A program made the translations under genes and the position numbers. Under the pieces are notes generated by a model. It was not told the origin of the DNA. It was given only the letters and a program-made list of their open reading frames with translations, and did not search any database. This document shows positions 54,070 to 63,494 of a stretch of 64,000 nt of DNA, in pieces. This DNA comes from Roseiconus lacunae (GTDB lineage: Bacteria; Planctomycetota; Planctomycetia; Pirellulales; Pirellulaceae): positions 62,001 through 126,000 of the forward strand of contig NZ_VSZO01000007.1 in the NCBI RefSeq assembly GCF_008312935.1, read 5' to 3'. How positions within the stretch are numbered: position 1 is the stretch's first letter; each line of letters starts with the position of its first letter.

Positions 54070-54527
54070 TTAACAGCAGATTGAAAAAGTCGCCGCTGAA
54101 TGATCCCGGGGCTTGTCGTGCTCGAGCATGAGCGCTTGGACAATAGCGGTATCCCGTAACGCTATGTCTTATTTGAAATACTGCGACGAGTGTTCAGCCG
54201 TCGGGAATCAACACCGGTTATTGAACGACACCCACGGTAAACGCTTGTCGGCTGAAAAGTTGAACCTCGACTTGCGGTCGAGACGGAGCATCAGTCAGTC
54301 GTCAGAAAAGGATAAGGCGCGAACGCTGCCAGCGCCATCCAGTGAAACGGCTGGCCGCTTTTTTGGCGATGTTCCGACTGAATCGTGGCTGCGTGGTGTC
54401 AAAGACGAAAGAATTCATGTTGCAATTAACGGGGCGGAACCTTTTCTTGTCGCATTACAAGGCGTGAATCTTGTACCATTGAGCGATCCGATTCAGCGTT
54501 TAAGACGCATTCATTGCTCATTCCTAG
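54070..54527. other. Intergenic region with a diverged repeat
   Basis: About 460 bases without a supported gene. A 145-codon plus-strand frame here is not protein-like. It contains the diverged REP-like copy C (54193-54256) and nothing else I could name. Confidence 0.45.
54193..54256. repeat. REP-like palindromic repeat, diverged copy C
   Basis: The right arm (CACGGTAAACGCTTGTCGGCTGA) resembles the right arm of copy B at most positions. It pairs by its end (CGGCTGAA, 54249-54256) with TTCAGCCG at 54193-54200, a perfect 8-bp terminal palindrome. The left arm is not close to copies A and B, so family membership is likely but not certain. Confidence 0.45.
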
Positions 54528-55394
54528 ATGGTCGTCATGTCTGCTTCTGAAAGTCCAGTGTTTACATCGCCCAGCGATGACCCCGAGATGGAAAAGGCTG
54601 CCCAAAAGGCGAGGCATAGTTTTCGATTCTTTTGGCGCGAAATGGCTTGGGAACGTCGGCGAATCATTCCGGCGTTGGAACTCGCCGCGGTCAAAGGGAC
54701 CTTCTCAGATCCACCGGAACTGAAATCCGACGATCCCGATGCTCTCGAAGTCGAGCACATGTGGTTAATGGACGTCGATTTTGATGGGCGCGAGGTAGAG
54801 GGAACTCTCATCAACTCTCCCATCTCGCTACAGTCGGTCAAGGAGGGAGATCGAGTCAAGATTCGTGGAAAGCAGATCTGTGATTGGATGTATGTTGTCA
54901 GCGGCGAAGTCTACGGAGGATTCACGGTCGACTTGTTACGTTCTCGAATGGGCAAGGGAGAGCGCAAGCAGCACGACAACGCGTGGGGATTCGATTTCGG
55001 TGAAGTTGGCGTGATCAACTTGGTTCCCCCAGATTACATCGGCGAAGGTACCCCGGCAAAGAAAGGGATATTCAGTTTTGGCAAGCCGAAGTCACAGCAA
55101 CAAGACTACTCCAAGGTTGCTGCGGCAGAGCACCCGATGTCGATCAATATGCGAACGTCACTTGCCGAGAGCATCGACGAAAATCCTGAGATGATAACGC
55201 AGGCGGACGATCATGGTTACAACTTTTTGCACCAGCTGGCTCTAGCCGGGTCGCTCGATGGTGTCGACGTGTGTATCGAAAAAGGGTTTGATCCAAAGGA
55301 CACCGCACCAAACGGGATGACACCGTACTCGCTTGCAAAAAGCCTTGGTTGGAAAAAGGTGATGGAGCGTTTGGAACAAGCCGGCGCGGCTTAG
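54528..55394 (+). CDS. DUF2314 protein with C-terminal ankyrin-like repeats
   Basis: A 288-aa cytosolic protein. The first ~115 residues match DUF2314 (KARHSFRFFWREMAWERRRI, VEHMWLMDVDFDGREVEGTL, ISLQSVKEGDRVKI, ICDWMYVVSGEVYGGFTVD). A central part rich in Lys/Gln (about 180-205) follows. Residues ~210-288 look like two ankyrin-type helix pairs (GYNFLHQLALAGSLDGVDVCIEKG and GMTPYSLAKSLGWKKVMERLEQAG). DUF2314 proteins are of unknown function. The start could also be the ATG at 54537. It stands alone. Confidence 0.8.
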   Translation: MVVMSASESPVFTSPSDDPEMEKAAQKARHSFRFFWREMAWERRRIIPALELAAVKGTFSDPPELKSDDPDALEVEHMWLMDVDFDGREVEGTLINSPISLQSVKEGDRVKIRGKQICDWMYVVSGEVYGGFTVDLLRSRMGKGERKQHDNAWGFDFGEVGVINLVPPDYIGEGTPAKKGIFSFGKPKSQQQDYSKVAAAEHPMSINMRTSLAESIDENPEMITQADDHGYNFLHQLALAGSLDGVDVCIEKGFDPKDTAPNGMTPYSLAKSLGWKKVMERLEQAGAA

Positions 55395-55841
55395 CAATGA
55401 GTGTGACGCTAACGTTCGCAGGTTGGGCTCCAGCGGTGAAATAGCTGCGCAGCTTTTTAGCAAGATCGTCGAAAGCGTTTTGAGATCGGGTTGGATCGTT
55501 AGCAATCGCGATCCGCCGAGCGGAAGCATGACTTAAGACCGTACGTTGCTAAGAAGCTTTCGGAGGATCGATGCCTGCCGACTTGTCGAGCAAAGTCGCA
55601 GGCCGCGCTCCCAAGTCTCGAACTGGCCCAGTCTCGAACTGCCGCCGCCGCTTACAGGGCCAGCCTTGACGTGGGCCGGCAACGTCGGTCAAACGCTTGC
55701 GTTTTTGAATTTTGGTTTTGCGAATCTATTCTCAGACGCCACTGGTGACCACGGACCTTAGTAGAATGCATTCGCTTTGAAACCAAAGCGACTCGCAAAC
55801 TTCAATGAGTCAGATTTTCATCAACGCACCGGAGTCCAACA
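55395..55841. other. Intergenic region with short direct repeat
   Basis: About 450 bases between two same-strand genes, without a supported gene. A 12-base direct repeat (AGTCTCGAACTG at 55614-55625 and 55630-55641) occurs in a GC-rich part. No T-tailed hairpin was found. Confidence 0.4.
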
Positions 55842-56204
55842 ATGCGCCGCTTGCCAAGTGTTTTAATTCTGTGTGTGTTCGCTGCGATTGTCGCGTTTGT
55901 TGCTGTCTCTCAGTCAACTTCGCAACCACCGACGAACGAAACCGCCATCGATTTCACCGGTAAGTATGTCACGCTTTACACCAATAGTTCTGAATCGGGA
56001 ACAGGCGACTTTCTAAAAGAGGTTCGCATTCGTCAGGTTGCGGGGAAAACCGTACTGACAGGAATTGGGGTCGACAGCGGACACCCCGAAGATTGGACCG
56101 CTGGTACTGAAATCGTGGTCCCATGGCGGCAGGTTGTATCGATGTACTTGATGACGGAAAAGCAATTCAATGAAAAAATTCGAGAGCGATCGCTGGCTTT
56201 CTAG
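55842..56204 (+). CDS. Small exported protein of unknown function
   Basis: A 120-aa protein with an N-terminal signal or anchor (LPSVLILCVFAAIVAFVAV). The mature part forms a beta-like unit (DFTGKYVTLYTNS, FLKEVRIRQVAGKTVLTGIG, TEIVVPWRQVVSMYLM) that resembles small beta-barrel proteins. GGAG lies 8 bases before the ATG. Family not recognised. Confidence 0.75.
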   Translation: MRRLPSVLILCVFAAIVAFVAVSQSTSQPPTNETAIDFTGKYVTLYTNSSESGTGDFLKEVRIRQVAGKTVLTGIGVDSGHPEDWTAGTEIVVPWRQVVSMYLMTEKQFNEKIRERSLAF

Positions 56205-56449
56205 GGTTTGGCGAACGGTGTAGGTCGACGCAGGTTGGCCGGGCGTAGGCTGCCGCCACCTGTGCTGAATCGTTTGTTTGGCATAAAACTGGCGGCAAAG
56301 CTTGCTGCTTGAATCGTTAACGAGGCCGGTTCCCCCACTTGTTGCGATAGCGGTGATGCTTCGTTTCACATTTTTGCAGGTCTTTCGACTATATTCCGCT
56401 CCTGCAAATCGCCCCTCCCGCCTTCTCCCTTCCAGGTTTTGCTTTTTCG
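56205..56449. other. Short intergenic region
   Basis: About 245 bases with no gene, repeat or clear hairpin that I could see; likely the promoter of the Nramp-like gene. Confidence 0.35.
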
Positions 56450-58402
56450 ATGTCCGATCGACCGTCGCAACCCTCCGAGTCCTCGCCGGCTGAATTTGGT
56501 GCTGGTGACGCAAAAGTCCAAGCGAATCGTAAAATTTTGATGGACGCACAAGCTGCCGGTCGGCCGCTCGGTGCGTACATCAAATTGTCGGGGCCAGGTT
56601 GGCTGCAAGCAGCAATCACGCTCGGCGGTGGATCGCTTGCCGGAGCGCTGTTTTTGGGTGTTTTGGGCGGAACCAGCATGCTTTGGCTGCAGCTAATCGC
56701 CATCGTGATGGGCGTCATCATGCTTTCGGCAATTAGTTACGTCACGCTATCGACCGGGCGGCGACCGTTCGAGGCAATTAACAGCGAAATCAACCCGGCA
56801 CTTGGTTGGGGATGGGTAATCGCGACCGCGATGGCAAACATCATTTGGTGCATGCCCCAGTTCAGCCTTTGTTATGACGCGTTAGACAAAAACTTGGCCG
56901 TCTTCGCCGGTGGATCTGGGCTGGGAGACGGACAAGGTACAAAAATTACTGTGTCAATCGCGTTGCTATTGGCAGCCGGATTTGTCGTATTGCTAAATAC
57001 CAAACAAGGCCGAGCGGCGAAAGCATTCGACATTGTTTTGAAGTCATTGGTCGGGATGGTCGTGATCTGCTTCTTCGGTGTTGTGATCATGCTGGCGATC
57101 AAAGGCGAGCTCGATTTCGCGATGATCTTGACGGGCTTTATCCCGGATCTGTCGCAGTGGACGCAGCCTGCCGGACAGATGCAGGGAGTGGTTCAGTCGC
57201 TTGAACCAGAAGCGTCGGAATTCTGGACAGGAAAGTTGGTCGGCCAGCAACGGACCGTCATGATCGCTGCCGCTGCGACCGCAGTGGGAATCAACATGAC
57301 ATTTCTATTGCCGTACTCCATGCTTGCTCGTGGTTGGGACAAACCGTTTCGTGGACTCGCCCGCTTTGATTTATCGACCGGCATGGCGATTCCCTACGTG
57401 TTGGTGACCAGTTGTGTTGTGATCGCCGCGGCGTCGTCACTTCACAACAAGATCGACGAACATCTTGCCAGCAGCGATTTAGTGAGCATGCAGTCGAGTC
57501 CCTATTACGGCGGCGTCGAAGGGCCGTTGTTGGCGCGGGTCGGTTACGATGCCAAGGAAGACGGCTCAGACCTGGAAACGGTACGGTCCGCCCTTGCGTC
57601 AGCTCGCGAATCGGTCGGCGGTTCGCTTGACGAATCCCAAGCAGAGAAACTCGACGGCGCGATCGCGCTGACCGAAGTGACCGAAGAACCGCCGAGTGCG
57701 ATGTCCATCGTTAGCGGTGTCGCCAGTCTTCCCGGAGTGATCGAGCAACCCGAAGTCGCCGCCTTGGCGGAAACCCAATCGCTTCTCCAGGTCGCCGAGT
57801 TATCCGAAGACGAAAAGCGTGTCGCGTTGTCGCTGGTGAAGCGGGATGCATTTCAACTTTCCACCACCCTCGAGCCGCTGCTTGGGGCACAATTGGCGAA
57901 CCTGGTATTCGGTCTTGGGGTCTTCGGGATGGGCTTTTCGACGATCGTGATTCTGATGCTGATCAACGGTTTTGCCTTCCGGGAAATGTTCAATCGTCCC
58001 AATGGGACCGCACCGTTCGTCATCGGCTGCTTGGTCGCCGGAATTAGCGGTTCGCTGTGGTGGAAGTTTTGGGCTGACGAAGACACCAAATTTTGGTTGG
58101 CGATTTTTGCGAGTAACTTTGGCATGATGTTGTTGCCGATCGCCTACATCACGTTCTTTCTGATGATGAACAACAAACGCATTCTCGGCGACGAGAAACC
58201 GACGGGCACACGGATGGTGGTCTGGAACGTCCTAATGGTCTTTGCCGTTGCGGGCGCGATCGTTGCTGCGTCCTCGGCGATTTACAACAAGATCAACGAC
58301 CCGGTGGCATTCCCGGCGGTGATGGGCATGCTGGTCGTCTACGGTATCGCGCTAGTGGCGGGATTCATTTACCGAATGAAAACCCCTACCGAGGCGGTAT
58401 AA
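56450..58402 (+). CDS. Divergent Nramp-family membrane transporter
   Basis: A 650-aa polytopic membrane protein of the Nramp/LeuT-fold group. The N-terminal helices begin KLSGPGWLQAAITLGGGSLAGALFLG. In canonical Nramps the first helix holds DPGN and the sixth an MPH motif. Here those positions read LGGGSLAG (58-65) and INMTFLLPYSM (281-291), so the usual Mn/Fe ligands are missing. A soluble insertion of about 140 residues (about 325-465, with acidic helices) sits between two transmembrane segments, making it much longer than the ~430-aa norm. It may carry Mg or another substrate. The start is an ATG with no Shine-Dalgarno. Confidence 0.75.
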   Translation: MSDRPSQPSESSPAEFGAGDAKVQANRKILMDAQAAGRPLGAYIKLSGPGWLQAAITLGGGSLAGALFLGVLGGTSMLWLQLIAIVMGVIMLSAISYVTLSTGRRPFEAINSEINPALGWGWVIATAMANIIWCMPQFSLCYDALDKNLAVFAGGSGLGDGQGTKITVSIALLLAAGFVVLLNTKQGRAAKAFDIVLKSLVGMVVICFFGVVIMLAIKGELDFAMILTGFIPDLSQWTQPAGQMQGVVQSLEPEASEFWTGKLVGQQRTVMIAAAATAVGINMTFLLPYSMLARGWDKPFRGLARFDLSTGMAIPYVLVTSCVVIAAASSLHNKIDEHLASSDLVSMQSSPYYGGVEGPLLARVGYDAKEDGSDLETVRSALASARESVGGSLDESQAEKLDGAIALTEVTEEPPSAMSIVSGVASLPGVIEQPEVAALAETQSLLQVAELSEDEKRVALSLVKRDAFQLSTTLEPLLGAQLANLVFGLGVFGMGFSTIVILMLINGFAFREMFNRPNGTAPFVIGCLVAGISGSLWWKFWADEDTKFWLAIFASNFGMMLLPIAYITFFLMMNNKRILGDEKPTGTRMVVWNVLMVFAVAGAIVAASSAIYNKINDPVAFPAVMGMLVVYGIALVAGFIYRMKTPTEAV

Positions 58403-58555
58403 CTAGCCTTCACCGGAACGATTTAATTGGTTTAATCGGAAAAAGCGGGGCGGTTCCTTGACGACGGGCCATGGAGTCGGGGAGCTCGCAGGGGTGGCAT
58501 AGAAATGCGCTCCTAGGGTTTCGCGAACGACTCGCCAACCCGCTACCGGTCCACC

Positions 58556-60091
58556 ATGTCTGCACCGCCCATTCCTTGGAAGCACATTCGTAACGTCTTG
58601 GTGTTGTTCGCGCCGATTTGGATCGGCGCCGTCATTGTTTTTGGACTCCTGGGAGGCGTTTATTCGCTTTTCTCCAAAGACATTTATGCGGCTCGTCAAC
58701 CGCTCGTTGTTCGCGACGAAGCCACTCGAGCGGTTGATCGCCTGGGGCGGTTTGCCAGTCAGACCGAACTAAAAGCGGCTCAGGAAACCATCCTTGAAAT
58801 GGCCCAGAATCGTGAGGTCGTCGCCGCTGCACTCCGACACATCGGTCCGCCTGACGGGGACGCCGATCCTGCGTGGCCGTCAATCTCTGATGTCGACGAC
58901 GCGATCAAAAGTTCCGTTAACATCTTGGCGCCACAGGGTGCGGAGTTCGGAAATACCGAGGTCGTTTACTTGGCCGTAAAATCGAGTTCTCCCGAACGCG
59001 CGATCGAGTTTTGTCGCGCGATGTTCGATCATCTCACCAAGCATCTTCGCGATGTTCGTCGAGTTCGCGCGGACAGTGTCATCATCGAACTTAGCCATGC
59101 CCGTGACCTCGCGAAATCGAATCTCGATCGCGTCGCCAATGAAATGCATGAGATCGAAGTCCAGTTTGGGGCTGACCTGGGCGAGCTAAGAAAGCTTAAC
59201 GATACCTACGGTGGTGACAGTAACCTGCGCCGGATCTTGGAGACGACCAAAGAACAACAGCGTATTGCGGAACGCGAGCTCAAGAAGAACCAGTCTTTGT
59301 ACGATCTGCTGGTCGCCAGTTCGAAGGACCCACAACGATTGTTAATCAGTGGCGGCGATATCTTGAGTAGCCAACCATCATTGTTGCGACTAAAAGACGG
59401 GTTGATCGATGCACAGCTCAAATCGAGTCAGCTATCGGGCGTCTACACAATGCTGAATCCAAAGCGCCGAGCTGCGATCGCAACCGAACGTGAGATTCGG
59501 GAACGCATCATGCAGGAAACGCTTTCGGTGATCGCGGCGATGGAACCCACTCTGGAATTGCAACAAGTCGAACTTGAAAAGCTGAATAAGAAGACGGTCG
59601 ACTTGTCGCGGAAGCTTGAGATGTTGGCCACCGCTCGGACATCCTACGCAGAAATTGATGCCGAACTAAAACAGCGAACCGAGCAACTTGCGGCCGCCGA
59701 ACAGCGACTCGCCGACGCACGGGCTAATCGGTCAGCCGCACTTTCGACCAATCTTGTCGCGGAGCTTGGGCCGCCGCAGGTGACGGAAAAGCCGATCGGT
59801 CCGGGAACCATGACGACGACGTTTGGTGCGATGATGGCCGGACTGATTTTCGGCCTCGGGGCCGTCTTCCTCGTGGCTCCCGGCCCGGCACAAAATCACG
59901 GGCGCAGACGTTGGACCGATCATGTCCAAAGTCAGAATCGTCGTGCCGAAGATCGCGTCCAAATGAATCGGCGGGCCAGCGATCGTGATCGCACGGAGTT
60001 CCGCGAACGCAGTACCGATTCAAAAGATTCGCCAAAGCAAAGCGAACCGCACCAGGAAACCGACCGGACCAACAACGCCGATCTGGGATAA
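58556..60091 (+). CDS. Wzz-like chain-length/polysaccharide co-polymerase protein
   Basis: A 511-aa protein with two membrane helices (about 16-40 and 423-440) flanking a large periplasmic coiled-coil region (residues ~170-400, for instance ELKKNQSLYDLL and LELQQVELEKLNKKTVDLSRKLEML). This is the Wzz/GumC topology. A C-terminal, highly charged tail (about 445-511) is likely disordered and cytoplasmic; it has no Walker motif or tyrosine-kinase domain. Partner glycosyltransferases or Wzy are not nearby. Confidence 0.8.
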   Translation: MSAPPIPWKHIRNVLVLFAPIWIGAVIVFGLLGGVYSLFSKDIYAARQPLVVRDEATRAVDRLGRFASQTELKAAQETILEMAQNREVVAAALRHIGPPDGDADPAWPSISDVDDAIKSSVNILAPQGAEFGNTEVVYLAVKSSSPERAIEFCRAMFDHLTKHLRDVRRVRADSVIIELSHARDLAKSNLDRVANEMHEIEVQFGADLGELRKLNDTYGGDSNLRRILETTKEQQRIAERELKKNQSLYDLLVASSKDPQRLLISGGDILSSQPSLLRLKDGLIDAQLKSSQLSGVYTMLNPKRRAAIATEREIRERIMQETLSVIAAMEPTLELQQVELEKLNKKTVDLSRKLEMLATARTSYAEIDAELKQRTEQLAAAEQRLADARANRSAALSTNLVAELGPPQVTEKPIGPGTMTTTFGAMMAGLIFGLGAVFLVAPGPAQNHGRRRWTDHVQSQNRRAEDRVQMNRRASDRDRTEFRERSTDSKDSPKQSEPHQETDRTNNADLG

Positions 60092-60104
60092 TCGCGTTCA
60101 CAAT

Positions 60105-60130
60105 TTCAGTTCAACGATGATCGAACTGAA
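60105..60130. terminator. Inverted repeat between convergent genes
   Basis: TTCAGTTC (60105-60112) pairs perfectly with GAACTGAA (60123-60130) across a 10-base loop, 13 bases past the stop of the Wzz-like gene. No T-run follows on either strand, so it is only a weak terminator candidate. Confidence 0.35.
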
Positions 60131-60250
60131 CGTCAAAGCGTTGAATGGCTCACGCGAGCCGATGGTCGTAATCCGCTATCGGTGCTGAGCTGCGAAAGCG
60201 AGCGAGCGTTGGCCAATGGGCGTAACCCAACATTTGATCCAGAACCCAGG

Positions 60251-61378
60251 CTAGACTGTCGGCCCGACAAAGACGTTTTGTTTCGGACGAGTCGGATGGT
60301 TCGCATACCACTGGGCGATCGTCGATCGATCGGTCTCGCTAATCCAACGGTTGGGAATGATCATTTTCAGATTCCCATCTCGCATGCGGACTTCTAAACC
60401 CTTTTCCGACCAATGGAAGTGGTCGATTGCTTCGCCGAAATACCCATAACAGCTATGGTAGGTTGCTCGCGAAAGGACCACTTGGTTGGCAGTGATCCAA
60501 CCTTGAAAGTCACCGAGAACGGATCTTCGCAGGGTTGCAAAACAGGCGAAGATCAGGGCAACACCGACCACATAGACAACTCCCCAAGTGATCGGATAGC
60601 TCAATAGTGAAAGTGCATTGCGGCGATTCAACTCGATCAACGGGACAAACTGTGTAAAAATCAAAGCCGCCCAGGCGAATTGGAGCAACGCAACAGCAGT
60701 CCAACGTTTGGTGACACGTCGAGTATCGTCAAGATCTCGGTCGACTAATCGACCGGAAAACATGACCGGGTTTTTGGTTTCCAGCAACCGTTTCATCAAC
60801 TGCATTGGAACTTCGGAATGGAGGCGCTCCGCGTCGGTCAACGACGCTTTGAAGTCGCTTGACACCAGACGAACAGACTCAGTCGCGAACGGGAGTAGTA
60901 ACCGCATTGAACCGGTCTTTGTATGCACCTTGTACTGTGATTCGTTGAGCAGCGCCGTGACGGCACACTGGTCGGAACGAACGGCGATCGATCGTGATGT
61001 CAGTCGTCCGCTGACTGGTCGAGCGAATCCGCGATAGCGACTCCAGAAACGGCGGTCATCCAAAATTCCGATGTTTGCGATCCATACCACGGCAATCGCG
61101 AATGCCGCGGGAAGGATGACGACAAACAATTGCGGCCAATAGACGATGGCAAAGACCGCGCTCAGACAAGCGGCAAGCATCATCCAAACGAAATAACGCT
61201 GTCGTGATTCGTCCGACATTCTCGACTGTAAGCCTTCACGCGACCAATCACTCGCAAACCAAAACCCATTTTGCAACCGTTCGTTTGCTTCACCCAAAGC
61301 AACCGAAATTGAATCGTCCGCTACGTCGGCGGATGCTTGAAATGGATTGACCGACTGTGAATTAGTCGACTCTGACAT
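60251..61378 (-). CDS. Membrane protein of unknown function
   Basis: A 375-aa protein with two pairs of membrane helices (about 65-105, YFVWMMLAACLSAVFAIVYW; and about 225-285) and soluble parts between and after them. Each soluble part has a similar WF/beta pattern (AVRSDQCAVTALLNESQYKV; DHFHWSEKGLEVRMRDGNLKM) suggesting two YcxB-like units. Family not certain. It follows the TSUP gene by 24 bases, in the same operon. Confidence 0.7.
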   Translation of the reverse strand: MSESTNSQSVNPFQASADVADDSISVALGEANERLQNGFWFASDWSREGLQSRMSDESRQRYFVWMMLAACLSAVFAIVYWPQLFVVILPAAFAIAVVWIANIGILDDRRFWSRYRGFARPVSGRLTSRSIAVRSDQCAVTALLNESQYKVHTKTGSMRLLLPFATESVRLVSSDFKASLTDAERLHSEVPMQLMKRLLETKNPVMFSGRLVDRDLDDTRRVTKRWTAVALLQFAWAALIFTQFVPLIELNRRNALSLLSYPITWGVVYVVGVALIFACFATLRRSVLGDFQGWITANQVVLSRATYHSCYGYFGEAIDHFHWSEKGLEVRMRDGNLKMIIPNRWISETDRSTIAQWYANHPTRPKQNVFVGPTV

Positions 61379-61402
61379 GCAACTTTCCGTCGGTAAAAGC
61401 CA

Positions 61403-62146
61403 TCACTGATCGCCCCGGATTACATAGTTCAATGCCGCCAGGATCAACGCGACCGCGACAAAAACCTGAAACTGCTTGGCAGATAACTTGCTGCTTGCGA
61501 GAACGCCCAACTGGATACCTCCCCACGCAGCCGGTGCCAGGATTAGCGCATCGACCAAGACACGAGGAGTGACGTAACCGGAAACGATCAATGCACCGCA
61601 TTTATAAACAGACACGACAAACAGGAACTGATTCAAAAAAGCTTTGAATTGGCGTTGGTCCCACGGTTGCGAAAGTGCGAATGCGGCAACCGGTGGGGCC
61701 GCGATCGAAACAGCGCCGGCGAGAAAACCGCCGATGCCTCCGGCAATGATCGCCGAACCACCACCGGACTGATCTTGGCGTTTTGCCTTGGCACGATTGC
61801 GAAAATTCATCCAAACCATCGCCAGGATCACAAGTCCGGTGCCTCGGACAAGCAAATCCGTCGACACAAAGACGAACGCAAGGAACCCCAGCGGCATCGC
61901 GATCGCCGCACCGAGAATGGCCCGCCATAGGTTGGACAGTTCTGCTCCCTGACGATAGTTCCACACTGCGATCAACATGACCGGTACACTCGCAACCGAT
62001 ACAATCACTTGCGTGTGTTTCGCGTCGATCAACCAAGGCAGCATTGTGACGGCGGCGATTCCGAATCCAAAACCAATCGCGCTATGGATAAACCCGGCTG
62101 TTAATGCGATCGCGGCGATCCCAATCCAAATCGTCCATTCCATCAT
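61403..62146 (-). CDS. TauE/SafE (TSUP) permease
   Basis: A 247-aa protein of about eight membrane helices, of the sulfite exporter/TSUP family (start MMEWTIWIGIAAIALTAGFIHS, with GFGFGIAAVTMLPWLID and the second repeat GGIGGFLAGAVSIAAPPVAAF). Members export sulfite or move organosulfonates or related anions. It overlaps the MFS gene by four bases (ATGA). Confidence 0.9.
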   Translation of the reverse strand: MMEWTIWIGIAAIALTAGFIHSAIGFGFGIAAVTMLPWLIDAKHTQVIVSVASVPVMLIAVWNYRQGAELSNLWRAILGAAIAMPLGFLAFVFVSTDLLVRGTGLVILAMVWMNFRNRAKAKRQDQSGGGSAIIAGGIGGFLAGAVSIAAPPVAAFALSQPWDQRQFKAFLNQFLFVVSVYKCGALIVSGYVTPRVLVDALILAPAAWGGIQLGVLASSKLSAKQFQVFVAVALILAALNYVIRGDQ

Positions 62147-63489
62147 TCGGTGTCAATCAGATCTCGATTCTTGGTTTCCGGCAACGTCAACATTACGACG
62201 ATACCGATCAAAAAGATCAAAGACAATCCTGTCACCGCATAATCAAGGGGCATCCCATCGCGTGCTTTCAGCCAACCTGAAAACAACAACACAGGGACAG
62301 CGAGCAATCGGCCGCCGTTGAAACAAAAGCTTGCGCCCGTTGCGCGAATATGAGTTGGAAACAATTCAGGAAAGTAAATGGCGTACCCCGAATGCATCCC
62401 CAGCGTTAGGAAGCCGAAAACAGGCAAGACGATCAACATCTGGGTGTACGTTTGCGGCACGAAACACACCACCGGCACGATCAACATGCCAAAAACGTGA
62501 AAAAATATGAAGGTCGGCTTGCGCCCAAAACGTGCCGCTAGCGGACCGAAGGACAACAGTCCTAGGCCTCCTCCGGCTGCTTGGATGATGCCATACGCGA
62601 ATTTGCTTTTGCCGCCGGCAACTTGTTCGTCGGCTCCATTGGTCAGCAAAAGCTCGCGGACTAAATCTTGTCCCGCGACGGTCACCGACCAAAACGTTCC
62701 AAGACCGACGGCGGCGAGAAGCATGCCGCGAAGTGCGAGTGTGTTCCATTGGGGATTCAAAAGCAGTTCTGAAAAGCTGCCTGCCTTGTTTCCTGAAACA
62801 CTTGTTTGTGCCTGCCGCCATCGTTCAGGTTCTTTGACGCAAGCACGCACGATGACGATCAACACCGCAGGAAGCACGCCCAGTAAGTACGCATATCGCC
62901 AATTTGTACCTACAAGAATCCCAGACAGCGCGGCCAGCCAAGTTCCAAGAATGCTTGAAGCGTGAAAAATTCCTGTGGCATGCGCTCGCGCCCGTTTGGG
63001 AAACACTTCGGCGACCAAGCTAGCCGCGACTGCCCATTCACCGCCGATCCCAAGCGCAACTAGAAAACGCAAGATCCCGATTACGTAAATGTCATTGGCG
63101 AAATAGGTCAGCCCCGAAAATAACGAATACATTAAGATCGTAGCGATCATAATCGGGCGGCGCCCAAATCGATCCGCTAGCGATCCGAAAAGTAGGCCAC
63201 CGATCGTGCCGCCGACCAGAAAGATCGCGAGAAAGTTGTCGCCCCATGCTTTGACAGACGCCTCGTCACCCAACACCTCCTTCAACATGTCATTGCGAGT
63301 GATGTTGAAGATCTGTCCCTCATAGACGTCAAACACCCAGCCGGCGCAGGCGATCACCAAGATTAGCCATTGATAACCGGTGACGCCTTCGTACCAAGGC
63401 CCCTTTGCAGGTTCGGTGCCAAGACTCTTGTTACCGCCATCGGATGGGCGAGACGAATTGGAATAGGGATTGGTCGATTCATCCTGCAT
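62143..63489 (-). CDS. MFS transporter
   Basis: A 448-aa major facilitator superfamily permease with 12 expected helices. The loop 2-3 motif LFGSLADRFGRRPIMI and the equivalent second-half loop FGPLAARFGRKPTFI are clear. An N-terminal cytosolic tail of about 30 residues precedes TM1. It resembles sialic-acid/aromatic-acid/metabolite H+ symporters; the substrate is not defined by sequence. It lies 5 bases after the oxygenase gene and overlaps the TSUP gene. Confidence 0.9.
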   Translation of the reverse strand: MQDESTNPYSNSSRPSDGGNKSLGTEPAKGPWYEGVTGYQWLILVIACAGWVFDVYEGQIFNITRNDMLKEVLGDEASVKAWGDNFLAIFLVGGTIGGLLFGSLADRFGRRPIMIATILMYSLFSGLTYFANDIYVIGILRFLVALGIGGEWAVAASLVAEVFPKRARAHATGIFHASSILGTWLAALSGILVGTNWRYAYLLGVLPAVLIVIVRACVKEPERWRQAQTSVSGNKAGSFSELLLNPQWNTLALRGMLLAAVGLGTFWSVTVAGQDLVRELLLTNGADEQVAGGKSKFAYGIIQAAGGGLGLLSFGPLAARFGRKPTFIFFHVFGMLIVPVVCFVPQTYTQMLIVLPVFGFLTLGMHSGYAIYFPELFPTHIRATGASFCFNGGRLLAVPVLLFSGWLKARDGMPLDYAVTGLSLIFLIGIVVMLTLPETKNRDLIDTE

Positions 63490-63494
63490 CGAGA

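Noticed and set aside
54113..54550. A 145-codon plus-strand frame
   Set aside because: It spans the diverged palindromic repeat and overlaps the DUF2314 start; composition is not protein-like.
55614..55641. A 12-base direct repeat in an intergenic region as a possible mobile element scar
   Set aside because: The spacing is only four bases and no flanking inverted repeats or transposase were found; more likely slippage or chance.
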